A stretch of 64,000 nt of DNA, taken from positions 558,001 to 622,000 of the forward strand of contig NZ_JAATIT010000003.1 in assembly GCF_011926545.1 (NCBI RefSeq). Reading direction: 5' to 3'. Both the position numbers and the translations under genes were made by a program. The stretch is from Sphingopyxis italica. Lineage in GTDB: Bacteria; Pseudomonadota; Alphaproteobacteria; Sphingomonadales; Sphingomonadaceae. The notes beneath the pieces were generated by a model that ran no database searches, was not told where the DNA came from, and saw nothing but the letters and a program-made list of their open reading frames with translations. Positions 1 to 9,135 of the stretch are shown one piece after another; position 1 is the first letter of the stretch; each line of letters opens with the position of its first letter.

Positions 1-453
1 AGGCAGGAAATAGCTCGACGCCATGTCGCAGCCGCCGAGGCCGATGCGAATATAGGCGGCGTTGCAACGGAACGACGGCGCCGCGTAACGCACGTCGGAG
101 GCGAGCAGCAGCGACAGCCCGCCGCCGCACGCCGCGCCTTGGCCGAGCGCGATGACCGGCTGCGGACAGGCGCGCATCTTGCGATAGATGTTGCCGATGC
201 TGGTCTGGGTGCGCAGCGTGCGGAGCACCGGTGTTTCGCCCGACGACCGGTCTTCCTGAATGTCGAGCCCGGCGCAAAAACCGCGCCCGGCACCGCGCAG
301 GATCACGACGCGCACCTCAGGGCGGTCGGCGAGGCCGCCGAAATAGGCATTGAGTTCGTCGACCAGTCCCTCGTTCAGCGCATTGAGGCGTTCGGGCCGG
401 TTGAGCGTCGCGATCTCGACCGCGCCGCGGCGTTCGACCAGCAGTTCGCTCAC
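1..453 (-). CDS. Enoyl-CoA hydratase/isomerase family protein (partial, 3' end outside window)
   Basis: The first 151 codons of a crotonase-fold protein are visible; the gene runs off the left edge. The translation contains the family's early core (a LNRPERLNALN segment), the oxyanion-hole stretch GRGFCAGLD, and the second conserved loop QGAACGGGLSL, all in the usual order, so this is an acyl-CoA hydratase or isomerase acting on CoA thioesters in the cytoplasm. It begins with GTG, and the upstream dehydrogenase ends inside that start codon (GTGA overlap at 450-453), so the two are translationally coupled. Coupling to a short-chain dehydrogenase fits a beta-oxidation or branched-chain acyl-CoA step. 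The exact substrate cannot be told from the fragment. Confidence 0.85.
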   Translation of the reverse strand, partial: MSELLVERRGAVEIATLNRPERLNALNEGLVDELNAYFGGLADRPEVRVVILRGAGRGFCAGLDIQEDRSSGETPVLRTLRTQTSIGNIYRKMRACPQPVIALGQGAACGGGLSLLLASDVRYAAPSFRCNAAYIRIGLGGCDMASSYFLP

Positions 454-1229
454 AATGTCTGCCCGTCGTCGATGGTGATGACGCTGCCCGTAATGCCGAG
501 CGCGGCATCCGAGCAGAGCAGTAGCAGCGGCGCGTGGAGGTCACTCGGCGGCCGCATCCGCTGGCGCGGAAAGCTCTTCACCATCGCGGCGCCGGTGTCG
601 CTTTCGAACAATTCGGCGGTCATTTCGGATTCGAAATAGCCGGGCTGGATGACATTGACGCTGATCCCGCGCCGCGCCCATTCGCGCGCGAGCGCCTTGC
701 CCAAATGACGCACCGCCGCCTTGGTCGCGCCATAGACCGAGGTCGCGGGAAAGACCTTCTCGGCGGTGATCGACCCGATCAGGACGATGCGGCCGTTCTG
801 CCTTTCGCGGCTGCCCGCCTTGTCGAGCCGCTTGGCGCCTTCGGTCGCGGTCAGGAAGACGCCGCGGACGTTGGCGGCGAGCAGAAAGTCGACCTCGTCG
901 ACCGACAGCCCCATCGCCATCTTCTCGGTCGCGACGCCGGCGTTGGCGACAATGGTATCGACGGTGCCGAAAGCGGCCTCGGCGGCGTCATAGGCGGCTT
1001 TGGTCGACGCTTCGTCGGTGACGTCCATGCTGACCGCGACCGCCTGCCCGCCCGCCGCTTCGATCGCCGCGACCTGCTCGGCGAGTTTGTCGGCGCGGCG
1101 AGCGGCGAGCACGACCTTAGCGCCCGCGGCGGCAAGCGCCCTGGCGAAGCCCGCGCCGAGCCCGGATGACGCTCCGGTTACCAGCGCGACGCGTCCCGTC
1201 AGATCGAACTTCGGTTGCTCGGCCATCAT
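450..1229 (-). CDS. Short-chain dehydrogenase/reductase (SDR)
   Basis: A classical SDR of 259 residues, probably an NAD(P)-dependent 3-hydroxyacyl-CoA or alcohol dehydrogenase in the cytoplasm. The Rossmann glycine motif TGASSGLGAG lies near residue 15, NAGVA near residue 90, a catalytic Ser near residue 145 (LIGSITAEK) and the YGATK catalytic Tyr/Lys about 12 residues later. I chose the ATG at 1229 because a purine-rich ribosome site (GGAAAGGGAAG) sits directly before it; the frame opens 27 bases earlier at 1256 without a better site. The stop overlaps the GTG of the enoyl-CoA hydratase, so the pair forms one operon. A perfect palindrome lies 37-52 bases upstream and probably controls it. 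Confidence 0.9.
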   Translation of the reverse strand: MMAEQPKFDLTGRVALVTGASSGLGAGFARALAAAGAKVVLAARRADKLAEQVAAIEAAGGQAVAVSMDVTDEASTKAAYDAAEAAFGTVDTIVANAGVATEKMAMGLSVDEVDFLLAANVRGVFLTATEGAKRLDKAGSRERQNGRIVLIGSITAEKVFPATSVYGATKAAVRHLGKALAREWARRGISVNVIQPGYFESEMTAELFESDTGAAMVKSFPRQRMRPPSDLHAPLLLLCSDAALGITGSVITIDDGQTL

Positions 1230-1265
1230 CTTCCCTTTCCTTCGTTTGCTACGCATTGGTCGCGA

Positions 1266-1281
1266 TTGACGTTTACGTCAA
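1266..1281. promoter_or_regulatory. Palindromic operator candidate upstream of the SDR operon
   Basis: TTGACGT-TT-ACGTCAA is a perfect 7-base inverted repeat with a two-base centre, placed 37-52 bases before the SDR start codon, where a repressor site would sit. The shape and the ACGT core resemble operators of MerR- or TetR-type regulators of acyl-CoA catabolism (LiuR-like). That assignment is by memory of the motif shape only, and no such regulator gene is in the window. Confidence 0.5.
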
Positions 1282-1372
1282 CGGGCAGGACTGGAAGGAA
1301 AAGCGTGACAAAGGGGTTGACGATCCTATTTTGTTCTCTTAATGTTCTTCTTGTGCACAACAAACCTCATCC

Positions 1373-1411
1373 CCCGTCGCGGCTGCCGAGCGCGGCGGGC
1401 GGGGGATAAAG
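1373..1411 (-). terminator. Possible stem-loop downstream of the antiporter gene
   Basis: On the minus strand ATCCCCCG and CGGGGGAT flank a GC-rich loop just after the antiporter stop codon. No clear T-run follows, so this is a weak terminator or mRNA-end hairpin at best. Confidence 0.35.
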
Positions 1412-1417
1412 GTCCGG

Positions 1418-3226
1418 TCAGCGCCCTCTGCCGGGCTTGACGATATATTGATCGCGATCCTCGACCGGGACATTGCCCTGGATCAGATGCCGGCTGGCGT
1501 AGACGCCGCCGCAGATTTCGATATCGAACCGTTCCTGATCGCGCCGCCGCGTTTCCTCCATGATGTCGCCGATCGCTTCCTCGTCGACTTCGAGCCGGCG
1601 CAGCGCCTCTTCCGCCATCACCAGCGCCGATTCGAAGGTTTCGCGCACCATATAGTCGGCGTTGGCGTGGACCAGCTCGATCGCATGTTCGCGGTCGAAC
1701 GCGCGCGCCAGCAAGGGGGTATGCGGAAACTCGGCCTTCACCAGCTCGACAATCTTGAGCGTCGTTTCGCGGTCGTCGGTCGCGACGATGATCATCCGCG
1801 CCTTCTGTGCGCCGGCGGCGTGAAGGATGTCGAGCCGTGTGCCGTCGCCGTAATAAATCTTGAAACCGAAGGCCAAGGATTCGCGGATCGCGATCGTGTC
1901 GGTGTCGATCAGCGAGATCGAGCAGCCGTTGGCGAAGAGCGGCTGGCTGACGATCTGGCCGAAGCGCCCGAAGCCGATCATCAATATGCTGGCGCTGAGA
2001 TTGTCGGCGACGTCGAGGTCTTCCGCCGTGTCCTCCACGCGCGGCATGAAGCGATCGTGCAGGATGATCATGATCGGGGTCAGCACCATCGACACGATGA
2101 TGATCGCGGTCAGGGTCGCGTTGCTTTCCGCATCGATGATCCCGACGCCCGCCGCCGCGGCATAGAGCACGAAGGCGAATTCGCCGCCCTGCGCCATCAG
2201 CACCGCGCGCTCGACCGCTTCGGCATGGCCGCTCTTGAACAGCCGCGCGACGATGTAGATGACGATGATCTTCAGCGTCATATAGGCGGTGACCGAAATC
2301 GCGATCAGCCCCGCGTTGGCGGCGACGATATTGAGGTCGAGCGCCATGCCGACGCCGAGGAAGAAGAGGCCGAGCAAGACGCCGCGGAACGGTTCGACGT
2401 CGGCTTCGAGCTGATGGCGGAAGGAAGATTCGGAAAGGAGCACGCCGGCGAGGAAGGCGCCCATCGCCATCGACAGCCCCGCGAGCTGCATCGCCAGCGC
2501 GGCGCCAAGGACGACGAGCAGCGCCGCGGCGGTCATCACCTCGCGCGCCTTCGCGCGCCCGAGCAGGCGGAACATCGGGTCGAGCAGATAGCGGCCCGCG
2601 AGGATCAGCCCGGTGATCGCTCCCAGGCCGATCGCGACCGCGACCAGGCGGTCGGTCATCGACACCGCTTCGCCGCCCGGTGCGAGGAAGGCGGTGAGCG
2701 CGAGCAAGGGCACGATCGCCAGATCCTCGAGCAGCAGGATCGCGATGATCCGCCGCCCCTTGGGCTGGCCCATCTCGCGCCGCTCGTCGAGCATCTGCAT
2801 GACGATCGCGGTCGAGGTGAGCACGAAGCCGGTGCCCGCGACGAAGCTCGCCGCGACCGGATAACCGAGCGCGAGCCCGACGCAGATCAGCAGCGCGATC
2901 GCGCCGCCGACCTGCGCCGCGCCGAGCCCGAAAATCTCGCCGCGCATCGCCCACAGCCGTGACGGCTGCATCTCGAGCCCGATGATGAAGAGGAACATGA
3001 CGACGCCGAGTTCGGCGACGTGAAGGATCGTCTGCGCATCGGAGAACAGCGCCAGCCCGAAGGGACCGATCGCGAGCCCGGCCGCGAGATAGCCGAGCAC
3101 CGAGCCGAGGCCGAGCCGCTTGAACAAGGGCACCGCGACGACGGCGGCGCCGAGCAGGATGACGATCGGCAACAGGTCGAACCCGTGCGCGGCTGCCTCG
3201 GCGGCATGTGCTGTTTCGGCGGCCAT
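1418..3226 (-). CDS. Monovalent cation:proton antiporter-2 (CPA2, KefB/KefC-like)
   Basis: A 602-residue inner-membrane protein. About the first 390 residues form the hydrophobic Na+/H+ exchanger domain, opening with a LLPIVILLGAAVVAVPLF helix and carrying IGLEMQPSRLW and LLLEDLAIVP, typical of CPA2 antiporters. After about residue 400 follows a soluble nucleotide-binding RCK/TrkA-N domain with the motif GFGRFGQIV and acidic strands (LIDTD, YYGDG). This is the layout and usual length of KefB/KefC proteins, which exchange K+ for H+ and are gated by the cytosolic domain. The start ATG is preceded by GGGGACGGGCG. It stands alone between the GH92 gene and the SDR operon in the same direction. Glutathione gating is not shown by the sequence. 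Confidence 0.9.
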   Translation of the reverse strand: MAAETAHAAEAAAHGFDLLPIVILLGAAVVAVPLFKRLGLGSVLGYLAAGLAIGPFGLALFSDAQTILHVAELGVVMFLFIIGLEMQPSRLWAMRGEIFGLGAAQVGGAIALLICVGLALGYPVAASFVAGTGFVLTSTAIVMQMLDERREMGQPKGRRIIAILLLEDLAIVPLLALTAFLAPGGEAVSMTDRLVAVAIGLGAITGLILAGRYLLDPMFRLLGRAKAREVMTAAALLVVLGAALAMQLAGLSMAMGAFLAGVLLSESSFRHQLEADVEPFRGVLLGLFFLGVGMALDLNIVAANAGLIAISVTAYMTLKIIVIYIVARLFKSGHAEAVERAVLMAQGGEFAFVLYAAAAGVGIIDAESNATLTAIIIVSMVLTPIMIILHDRFMPRVEDTAEDLDVADNLSASILMIGFGRFGQIVSQPLFANGCSISLIDTDTIAIRESLAFGFKIYYGDGTRLDILHAAGAQKARMIIVATDDRETTLKIVELVKAEFPHTPLLARAFDREHAIELVHANADYMVRETFESALVMAEEALRRLEVDEEAIGDIMEETRRRDQERFDIEICGGVYASRHLIQGNVPVEDRDQYIVKPGRGR

Positions 3227-3317
3227 CGCCCGTCCCCTTATCCGACCCGGAACCCGCGCGGAAAGACGGGTTCGAATCGAGGCTTAGAGCAAGGAGCGCC
3301 GGCCTGCCAGCGCCGGG

Positions 3318-5660
3318 TCAGGGCGCGGCGCGCGCGGTCGAGAGCGAATAGGGGCGCGCCGCCGCCGCCTTGCCCCATTCGGCATCGGGCTTCGTCTGCA
3401 TCGTGAAGCGGAGCGTGCCGCCGCTGCGGATTTCGGCGTCCGAAATCCAGCTGCGCGCGAGCGGCTTGCCGTTGAGCTCGACCTTGCCGACATAGGGGTT
3501 GGCGTCGGAGAGGCCGACCGTTTCGACCGTGAAACGTTTACCGCCGGGTAGGTTAAGCACCGCGCGGTCGACGAAGGGGCGGCCGATCACATATTGGTTC
3601 GATCCCGGCGCGACCGGATAGAAGCCGAGGCTGGTAAAGACGAGCCACGCCGACATCTGGCCGAGGTCGTCGTTGCCCGACAGGCCGTCGGGGGTGGGTT
3701 TATACTGGCTGTCGACGATCTGCTTCAGCCGCTCCTGCGTCCGCCACGGGGCGCCGGCATAGGCGTAGAGATAGGCGACATGGTGGCTCGGTTCGTTGCC
3801 ATGGATATATTGGCCGATCAGCCCGGCGATATCCTCGGCATGGCTATAGTCGAGCTTCGAGATGTCATAGTCGAACATCGCGTCGAGCTTGGCGATCGTC
3901 TTGGCGTCGCCGCCGAGGATGCGGAAGAGCCCGGCCTGATCCTGGGGCACGAACCACGAATATTGCCACGCATTGCCTTCGGTATAGTCCGAGCCATAGT
4001 TGATCGCGGTCGGATCGAAGGGTGTGCGGAAGCTGCCGTCGGCCTTGCGCGCGCGCAGCCAGCCGGTCTTCGCATCGAAGCTGTTCCGCCAGTAACCGGC
4101 ACGCTTGTAGAAGCGGTCGGCGATGTCCTTGCGGCCCATCTTTTCGGCCATCCGCGCGATCGTCCAGTCGTCATAGGCATATTCGACCGTCTTCGACGCC
4201 GCCTCGGGCTCGCGGTCGATCGCGACATAGCCGAGCTTCATATAGTCGCCGAGCCCGCCATAGGGGGCATATTCGGCGCTCGCGACCATGGCGTCCAGGG
4301 CCTCGTTCGCGTCGAAATCGCCCACGCCCTTCAGATAGGCGTCGGCGATCACCGGGACCGCGTGATAGCCGATCATCGTCCAGGTTTCGCGTCCGTGGAA
4401 CTGCCAGACGGGCAGGATGCCGTGCGGGCTCGCCTTGCGGCTCGCGACGAGCGATTTGACGATGTCGCTGTTGGTTTTGCCCGGCTGGACGAGCGTCAGC
4501 AGCGGGTGCTGCGCGCGGAACGTGTCCCACAGCGAAAAGGTCGAGCGGAAGGTGAAATCCTTCGCGGTATGGACCTGATCGTCGGGGCCGCGATAGCGTC
4601 CGTCGACGTCGCTCCACACGCTCGGCGCGAGCAGGCTGTGATAGAGCGCGGTGTAGAGATTGGTGCGCATCGGCGCGGGCGCCTCGATTTCGAGCGCGCC
4701 CAGAGCTTTGCGCCATTCGCCTTCGGTGCGGTCGCGGACGGCGTCGAAGCCGGCGCCTTCTGCATCGAGGTTGGCGACGGCGCCGACCTCGTCGACGCCC
4801 GACAGCGCAACGCGCACTTCGAGCGGGCCGTCGAGCTGGCCGAAATCAAGCCGCGCTTCGAGCGCCTTGCCGAGCTTTTCGGCGAGCGCGTCGCTGCCGC
4901 GGCCGGGAGGATGGAAACCCTTGTACGGAATCTTCTCGTCGCGATCGAGGAAGGCGTGGGATTTGAGCGGCGCCGAGAAGCGCATCGCGAAATAGAGCTT
5001 GCGCCCCGGTGCCCAGCCACGCGTTTCGCGAAAACCGGTGAGCGTGCCGTCGGGACGAAGGTGGAGGCCCGACCAGAGGATCTTGCCCGGATAATCATAG
5101 AGCGACGAGCGGAGGTCGAGGAGGAGATGCGCCTCTTTCCCCGCGGGGAAGCTGTAGCGGTGGACGCCGACGCGGGTGCCCGCGGTGAGTTCGGCGCGGA
5201 TGCCGCTGTCGGCCAGCGTGACGGCATAATAGCCGGGGCTGGCTTTTTCGGTGTCGTGGCTGAAACGCTGGCGATAGCCCGAACCGGGCTTGGCGGGATC
5301 GCCCGGATCGAGCTTGACGCTATCCACCGGGCCAACTTGCGGCATGACGAGAATGTCGCCGAGGTCCGAATGGCCCGCGCCCGAAAAATGGGTGTGGCTG
5401 AAACCCTGGATCGTCGGGTCGTTGTAGCTGTAGCCCGCGGCATGATCGTAGCAGTCGCGGATCTGGCACGTCGCGTCGGTGTCGGGCGACAGCTGGACCA
5501 TGCCGAAGGGCGCGGTCGCGCCGGGGAAGGTGTGGCCTTCGGGGCCGGTGCCGATCATCGGGTCGACGAAAGCGAGCGGATCGGGCGCCGGTTGTTCGGC
5601 GAAGGACTGGATCGGCAGGAGGGCGAGCAGCGCGGCGGCGGCGGTCAGGCGTTTCATCAT
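3318..5660 (-). CDS. GH92 alpha-mannosidase, copy 1 (periplasmic)
   Basis: A 780-residue glycoside hydrolase of family 92, calcium-dependent inverting exo-alpha-mannosidases. A Sec signal peptide (residues 1-22, MMKRL then a Leu/Ala core to SFA-EQ) precedes the N-terminal beta domain with VDPMIGTGPEGHTFPGA and the FSHTHFSGAG loop, both family hallmarks. The C-terminal helical barrel has YTEGNAWQYSW, with the expected acid Glu, IHGNEPSHH, and the SGNDDLGQMSAW segment with the Asp pair expected to act as base. HGNEP with following histidines is the form I associate with alpha-1,2-mannosidases. The ATG at 5660 was chosen because the signal peptide starts there; further upstream the frame reads through the kinase gene as nonsense. 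Last gene of the locus, 53 bases after the ROK kinase. Confidence 0.93.
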   Translation of the reverse strand: MMKRLTAAAALLALLPIQSFAEQPAPDPLAFVDPMIGTGPEGHTFPGATAPFGMVQLSPDTDATCQIRDCYDHAAGYSYNDPTIQGFSHTHFSGAGHSDLGDILVMPQVGPVDSVKLDPGDPAKPGSGYRQRFSHDTEKASPGYYAVTLADSGIRAELTAGTRVGVHRYSFPAGKEAHLLLDLRSSLYDYPGKILWSGLHLRPDGTLTGFRETRGWAPGRKLYFAMRFSAPLKSHAFLDRDEKIPYKGFHPPGRGSDALAEKLGKALEARLDFGQLDGPLEVRVALSGVDEVGAVANLDAEGAGFDAVRDRTEGEWRKALGALEIEAPAPMRTNLYTALYHSLLAPSVWSDVDGRYRGPDDQVHTAKDFTFRSTFSLWDTFRAQHPLLTLVQPGKTNSDIVKSLVASRKASPHGILPVWQFHGRETWTMIGYHAVPVIADAYLKGVGDFDANEALDAMVASAEYAPYGGLGDYMKLGYVAIDREPEAASKTVEYAYDDWTIARMAEKMGRKDIADRFYKRAGYWRNSFDAKTGWLRARKADGSFRTPFDPTAINYGSDYTEGNAWQYSWFVPQDQAGLFRILGGDAKTIAKLDAMFDYDISKLDYSHAEDIAGLIGQYIHGNEPSHHVAYLYAYAGAPWRTQERLKQIVDSQYKPTPDGLSGNDDLGQMSAWLVFTSLGFYPVAPGSNQYVIGRPFVDRAVLNLPGGKRFTVETVGLSDANPYVGKVELNGKPLARSWISDAEIRSGGTLRFTMQTKPDAEWGKAAAARPYSLSTARAAP

Positions 5661-5713
5661 GCCCTTGTGCCGCGAAGGCTCCGCCCTGTCCAACGGCGCG
5701 CGGCCCGCCCGGC

Positions 5714-6634
5714 TCACGCCGCGACCCCGACCGCGTCCATCGCCAGCGCGATGGCGCCAAGCGGACCCGCCATGGTTCCAAGCTCGGGAGCGATCACATA
5801 AGCGCCATTCCCCGGGATCTGCATATAGTCCGCGAGGCTCTTTTCGAGCTGTGCGTTGATCCGCGGGAGCAATTGCGGCTGGCCGGCGAGCACACCGCCG
5901 CCCATCGCGACGCGCATCGGCCCGGTCGTGCAGGCGAGCGAATGCACCATCGTCGCCAGGGCGTGCACGATCGGTTCCCAAACGGGGTCGTCGGCGGAGA
6001 CGTCCGCCAGCGGCCGCCCGCCCAACCGTGCGTTGAGCGCGGTGCCCGAGGCGAGGCCTTCGACACAATCGTCGTGGAAGCGGCACACGCTCGGCACGTC
6101 GTCGCCGGCAAGGCGCGGGACGAGGATATGGCCGATCTCGCTGTGGCTGAACCCGCGCGTCGGCCTGCCGTGGACGACCAGCCCGACGCCGACGCCGGTG
6201 CCGACGGTCACATAGGCGAAATCGTCGAGGCCGCGCCCGCTGCCCCAGCGGATTTCGGCGAGCGCCGCGCCGTTGACGTCGGTGTCGAAACCGATCGGGA
6301 CCAAAAAGGCCGATCGCAGCGGGCCGAGCAGGTCGGCGCCTTCCCAATCGGGCTTGTTCGTCGCGCCGACCCGCCCATAATCGGCCTTTGCGGGATCGAC
6401 CCGGATCGGGCCGAATGAGGCGACGCCGATGCTGCAAAAGCCGTGCGATCGCGCCCAGCCGTCGAGCACCGCCATGATCGCGGGCAGCGTTTCGGACGGC
6501 ACGGTGGTCGCGATCATTTGCTGATCGCGGATGTCGTCCGGTCCCGCAGCGAGCGTGCAAATGCACTTGGTGCCGCCCAGTTCGACGCCGGCGAACAGGC
6601 GCGCTTCGCTGCGGTCTGTTGCGGGACCATCCAT
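5714..6634 (-). CDS. ROK-family sugar kinase (fructokinase/mannokinase-like)
   Basis: A 306-residue cytoplasmic hexose kinase of the ROK family. It has the N-terminal phosphate motif GVELGGTKC, the sugar-binding DTDVNGAALAE segment with the catalytic Asp, TVGTGVGVG, and the zinc site GHI...CRFHDDCVEGLASG. The His-x2-Cys-x-Glu-Gly arrangement is that of GmuE-type fructokinases. In a mannoside locus next to ManA the natural substrate may be mannose, giving mannose-6-phosphate; that is inference from context. The ATG at 6634 follows AAGGGG at a normal spacing; the frame opens at 6688. It lies between two GH92 genes, with 150 non-coding bases before it, so it may have its own promoter. Confidence 0.88.
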   Translation of the reverse strand: MDGPATDRSEARLFAGVELGGTKCICTLAAGPDDIRDQQMIATTVPSETLPAIMAVLDGWARSHGFCSIGVASFGPIRVDPAKADYGRVGATNKPDWEGADLLGPLRSAFLVPIGFDTDVNGAALAEIRWGSGRGLDDFAYVTVGTGVGVGLVVHGRPTRGFSHSEIGHILVPRLAGDDVPSVCRFHDDCVEGLASGTALNARLGGRPLADVSADDPVWEPIVHALATMVHSLACTTGPMRVAMGGGVLAGQPQLLPRINAQLEKSLADYMQIPGNGAYVIAPELGTMAGPLGAIALAMDAVGVAA

Positions 6635-6784
6635 CAGCGCCACCCCTTCGCTCGATCGCTGAGGTTTCTGGAGCGTGCCGGGCCGCATCGCAAGGCCGAA
6701 CGTGACGGGATTTGGAGAGATTTCACAACGTATTCCGTTCTTATCATTTTCTTTTCGCTACCAAAAACTTGTCGCCAATTTGCT
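6635..6784 (-). promoter_or_regulatory. AT-richer intergenic region upstream of the ROK kinase
   Basis: This 150-base gap interrupts an otherwise tightly packed run of genes. Its middle (about 6720-6780) is clearly richer in A and T than the surrounding coding DNA, with GAAAAGAAAATGATAAG on the minus strand. That suggests an internal promoter for the kinase and the last GH92 gene. I could not fix -35 and -10 boxes with confidence. Confidence 0.35.
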
Positions 6785-9121
6785 TCATGCGGGGGCGGAA
6801 CCGAAAGACGGCGGACGGTCGGCTTTCGCCGTGCCGAATGCGGACGGCTTCGCGCCCATCTCGAAAACGAGTTCGCCGCCGCCGATCAGGTCGGCGTGCG
6901 CGATCCAGTTCTTGCTCCACGACTGGCCGTTCCAGCGCACCGACTGCACGTAAGGCCGGTCGGGGCCGTTGCCCTCTGCCCGGACGGTGAGCGTCTTGCC
7001 CGCGCCCACCGTCACCTCGGCAACGTCGAACAGCGGCGAGCCGAATACGTAGACCGCGCTGACCGGATCGACCGGGTAGAAACCGAGCGCCGAGAGGATG
7101 AACCACGCGCTCATCTGGCCGCAATCGTCGTTGCCGATCACCCCGTCGGGGTCGTTCTTGTACATTTCGCCGAGCAGGCGGCGGACCATCGCCTGCGCCT
7201 TCGCGGGCGCGCCGCAATAGGCGTACATGTACGCGACATGGTGATTGGGTTCGTTGCCATGGGCATATTGGCCGACGAGCCCCGAAATGTCGGGCGGCGC
7301 ATTGTCGGGCAGGGTCGAGGGCGCGTTGAACAGCGCGTCGAGCTGTTTCTCGAACGCCGCGTCGCCGCCGAAATGATCGATCAGGCCATAGACGTCGTGC
7401 TGGTTGAGGAAGGTCGCCTGCCAGCCGTTCGCTTCGGTATAGTCGCGCCATTTCTTGACGTTGTGGCCGATCTGGACCGGATCATAATCCTTCCACCAGC
7501 TGCCGTCCTTGAAGCGCGGGCGGGCGAAGCGCGTTTCGGGGTCGATGACGCCGCGATAGTTCTGCGCGCGCTTGCGCAGCGCCGCCGCGTCGTCCTTGGC
7601 GCCGACCGCGTCGGCGAGGTGCGCCATCGCCCAGTCGTCATAGGCATATTCCTGCGTCCGGCTGACCGATTCCCATATCTCGTCGCACGGGATATAGCCG
7701 AGATCGTAATAGAAGCCGCGGCCGAGCGTGCTGTCGATATCCTTGTAATCGCGGTCGAAGGCGCGGCGGCGGATATTGGGCCAGGCGGCGGCATAGTCGG
7801 CCTTGATCCCTTTGGCGTGCGCCTCGGCGAGCACCGAGACGCCGTGCCAGCCGATCATGCACGCGGTCTCGACCCCCTGCAGCGGCCAGACGAGTGGGCC
7901 GGCGGGGCTCTGCGCGGTCTGGCGGCAGATGTCGCGGGTCAGGAGCGCGGCGCGCTCGGGGTCGATCAGCGTCAAGAGCGGATGGAGCGCGCGATAGGTG
8001 TCCCACAGCGAATAGGTGCTGAACGCTTCCTCGCCTTTCGCGGCCTGATGTACCTGCCGGTCGAGCCCGACATAACGGCCGTCGCGGTCGGTGAAGAGCG
8101 TCGGCGCAAGCTGCGCATGATAGAGCGCACTCGTCATGATGACGCGCTGCGCCTCGGTGCCGCCCGACACGCGGATGCCGCCGAGCGCCTTGGCCCAGCT
8201 GCCGCGCGCGGCCTTGACCGCGCCGTCGAAGTCCCAGGCAGGAACCTCCTGCGCCAGCGCGTCGCGCGCGCCTTTTACGTCGACCGCCGAGAGGCCGGTC
8301 TTGATCAGGATCGGCGGACCACCGGCATCGTCGAAGAAAAAGGCGACCTTGAGCTTGTTGCCCTTGATCGACGTCGCGCCATCGGGGGCGGGGGTGCCGT
8401 CGTCGCCGAAAAATTGCACGCGGTCGGGGCGCCGCGACATCCGCATCGCGAAATGGATGCGCCGGCCCTTCGCCCAGCGATTGACCTGCCGCCCGCCCGT
8501 GAGCATGCCGTCCTCGCCGATGTCGAGCGACGCATTTTCGACGACGATGCCCTTGTCCCAATCATCCTCGATCGCGTGCGCGAAATCGATCAGGATATGG
8601 CCCGGCCCTTGGCCGAAGCGATAGCGATGCAGCCCGCAGCGTTCGGTGACGGTGAGTTCGGCGAGCACGCCGGTCTCGAGCTTCACGCGGTAATAGCCGG
8701 GCTCGGCATGTTCGTCCGAGTAACGCTGGCGAAAGCCCTCGCCGGGCTTTTCGATCGTTCCGGGTTCGAGCTTCAGTTCGCGCCGCGTGGGCACCACGAG
8801 CACGTCGAGCATGTCGCCGATGCCGGTGCCCGAGAGGTGCGTGTGGCTGAACCCCATGATCGAGCCATCCTTCTGGTGATAGCCCGAGCAGGCGTCCCAG
8901 CCGTGGGTGTTCGTATCGGGGCTCAATTGCGCCATGCCGAAGGGCAGCGACGCGCCGGGGAAGGTATGGCCGTGCCCGCCGGTGCCGATGAAGAGATTGG
9001 GCTTGCCGACGGCGACGGCGTCGTGCCCGCCCGCGACGCGCGAGCAGCCGGCGGGGATCGCGCCGCCGAGCGCGAGCAGGCCGGTGGTGGCGAGAAGCTG
9101 GCGGCGGCTGGTCGTGATCAT
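6785..9121 (-). CDS. GH92 alpha-mannosidase, copy 2 (Tat-dependent lipoprotein)
   Basis: A 778-residue GH92 exo-alpha-mannosidase. The N-terminus has a twin-arginine motif (TSRRQLLATTG), a hydrophobic core and the lipobox IPAGC, so it is probably exported folded by Tat and anchored as a lipoprotein, unlike copy 1. Domain hallmarks are IGTGGHGHTFPGAS, FSHTHLSGTG, YTEANGWQATF with the putative acid Glu, AHGNEPNHH and IGNDDCGQMSAW with the Asp pair. The HGNEP-HH form is shared with copy 1 and suggests alpha-1,2 specificity. The ATG at 9121 follows GGAGAGGGGACG. The gene starts 14 bases after the GH125 stop, so they are co-transcribed. Confidence 0.93.
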   Translation of the reverse strand: MITTSRRQLLATTGLLALGGAIPAGCSRVAGGHDAVAVGKPNLFIGTGGHGHTFPGASLPFGMAQLSPDTNTHGWDACSGYHQKDGSIMGFSHTHLSGTGIGDMLDVLVVPTRRELKLEPGTIEKPGEGFRQRYSDEHAEPGYYRVKLETGVLAELTVTERCGLHRYRFGQGPGHILIDFAHAIEDDWDKGIVVENASLDIGEDGMLTGGRQVNRWAKGRRIHFAMRMSRRPDRVQFFGDDGTPAPDGATSIKGNKLKVAFFFDDAGGPPILIKTGLSAVDVKGARDALAQEVPAWDFDGAVKAARGSWAKALGGIRVSGGTEAQRVIMTSALYHAQLAPTLFTDRDGRYVGLDRQVHQAAKGEEAFSTYSLWDTYRALHPLLTLIDPERAALLTRDICRQTAQSPAGPLVWPLQGVETACMIGWHGVSVLAEAHAKGIKADYAAAWPNIRRRAFDRDYKDIDSTLGRGFYYDLGYIPCDEIWESVSRTQEYAYDDWAMAHLADAVGAKDDAAALRKRAQNYRGVIDPETRFARPRFKDGSWWKDYDPVQIGHNVKKWRDYTEANGWQATFLNQHDVYGLIDHFGGDAAFEKQLDALFNAPSTLPDNAPPDISGLVGQYAHGNEPNHHVAYMYAYCGAPAKAQAMVRRLLGEMYKNDPDGVIGNDDCGQMSAWFILSALGFYPVDPVSAVYVFGSPLFDVAEVTVGAGKTLTVRAEGNGPDRPYVQSVRWNGQSWSKNWIAHADLIGGGELVFEMGAKPSAFGTAKADRPPSFGSAPA

Positions 9122-9135
9122 CGTCCCCTCTCCGC

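Noticed and set aside
3594..5801. Long plus-strand frame opposite GH92 copy 1
   Set aside because: Low-information, charged translation; the opposite strand has clear family motifs.
5661..6566. In-frame N-terminal extension of GH92 copy 1
   Set aside because: It overlaps the ROK kinase in another frame and would bury the signal peptide.
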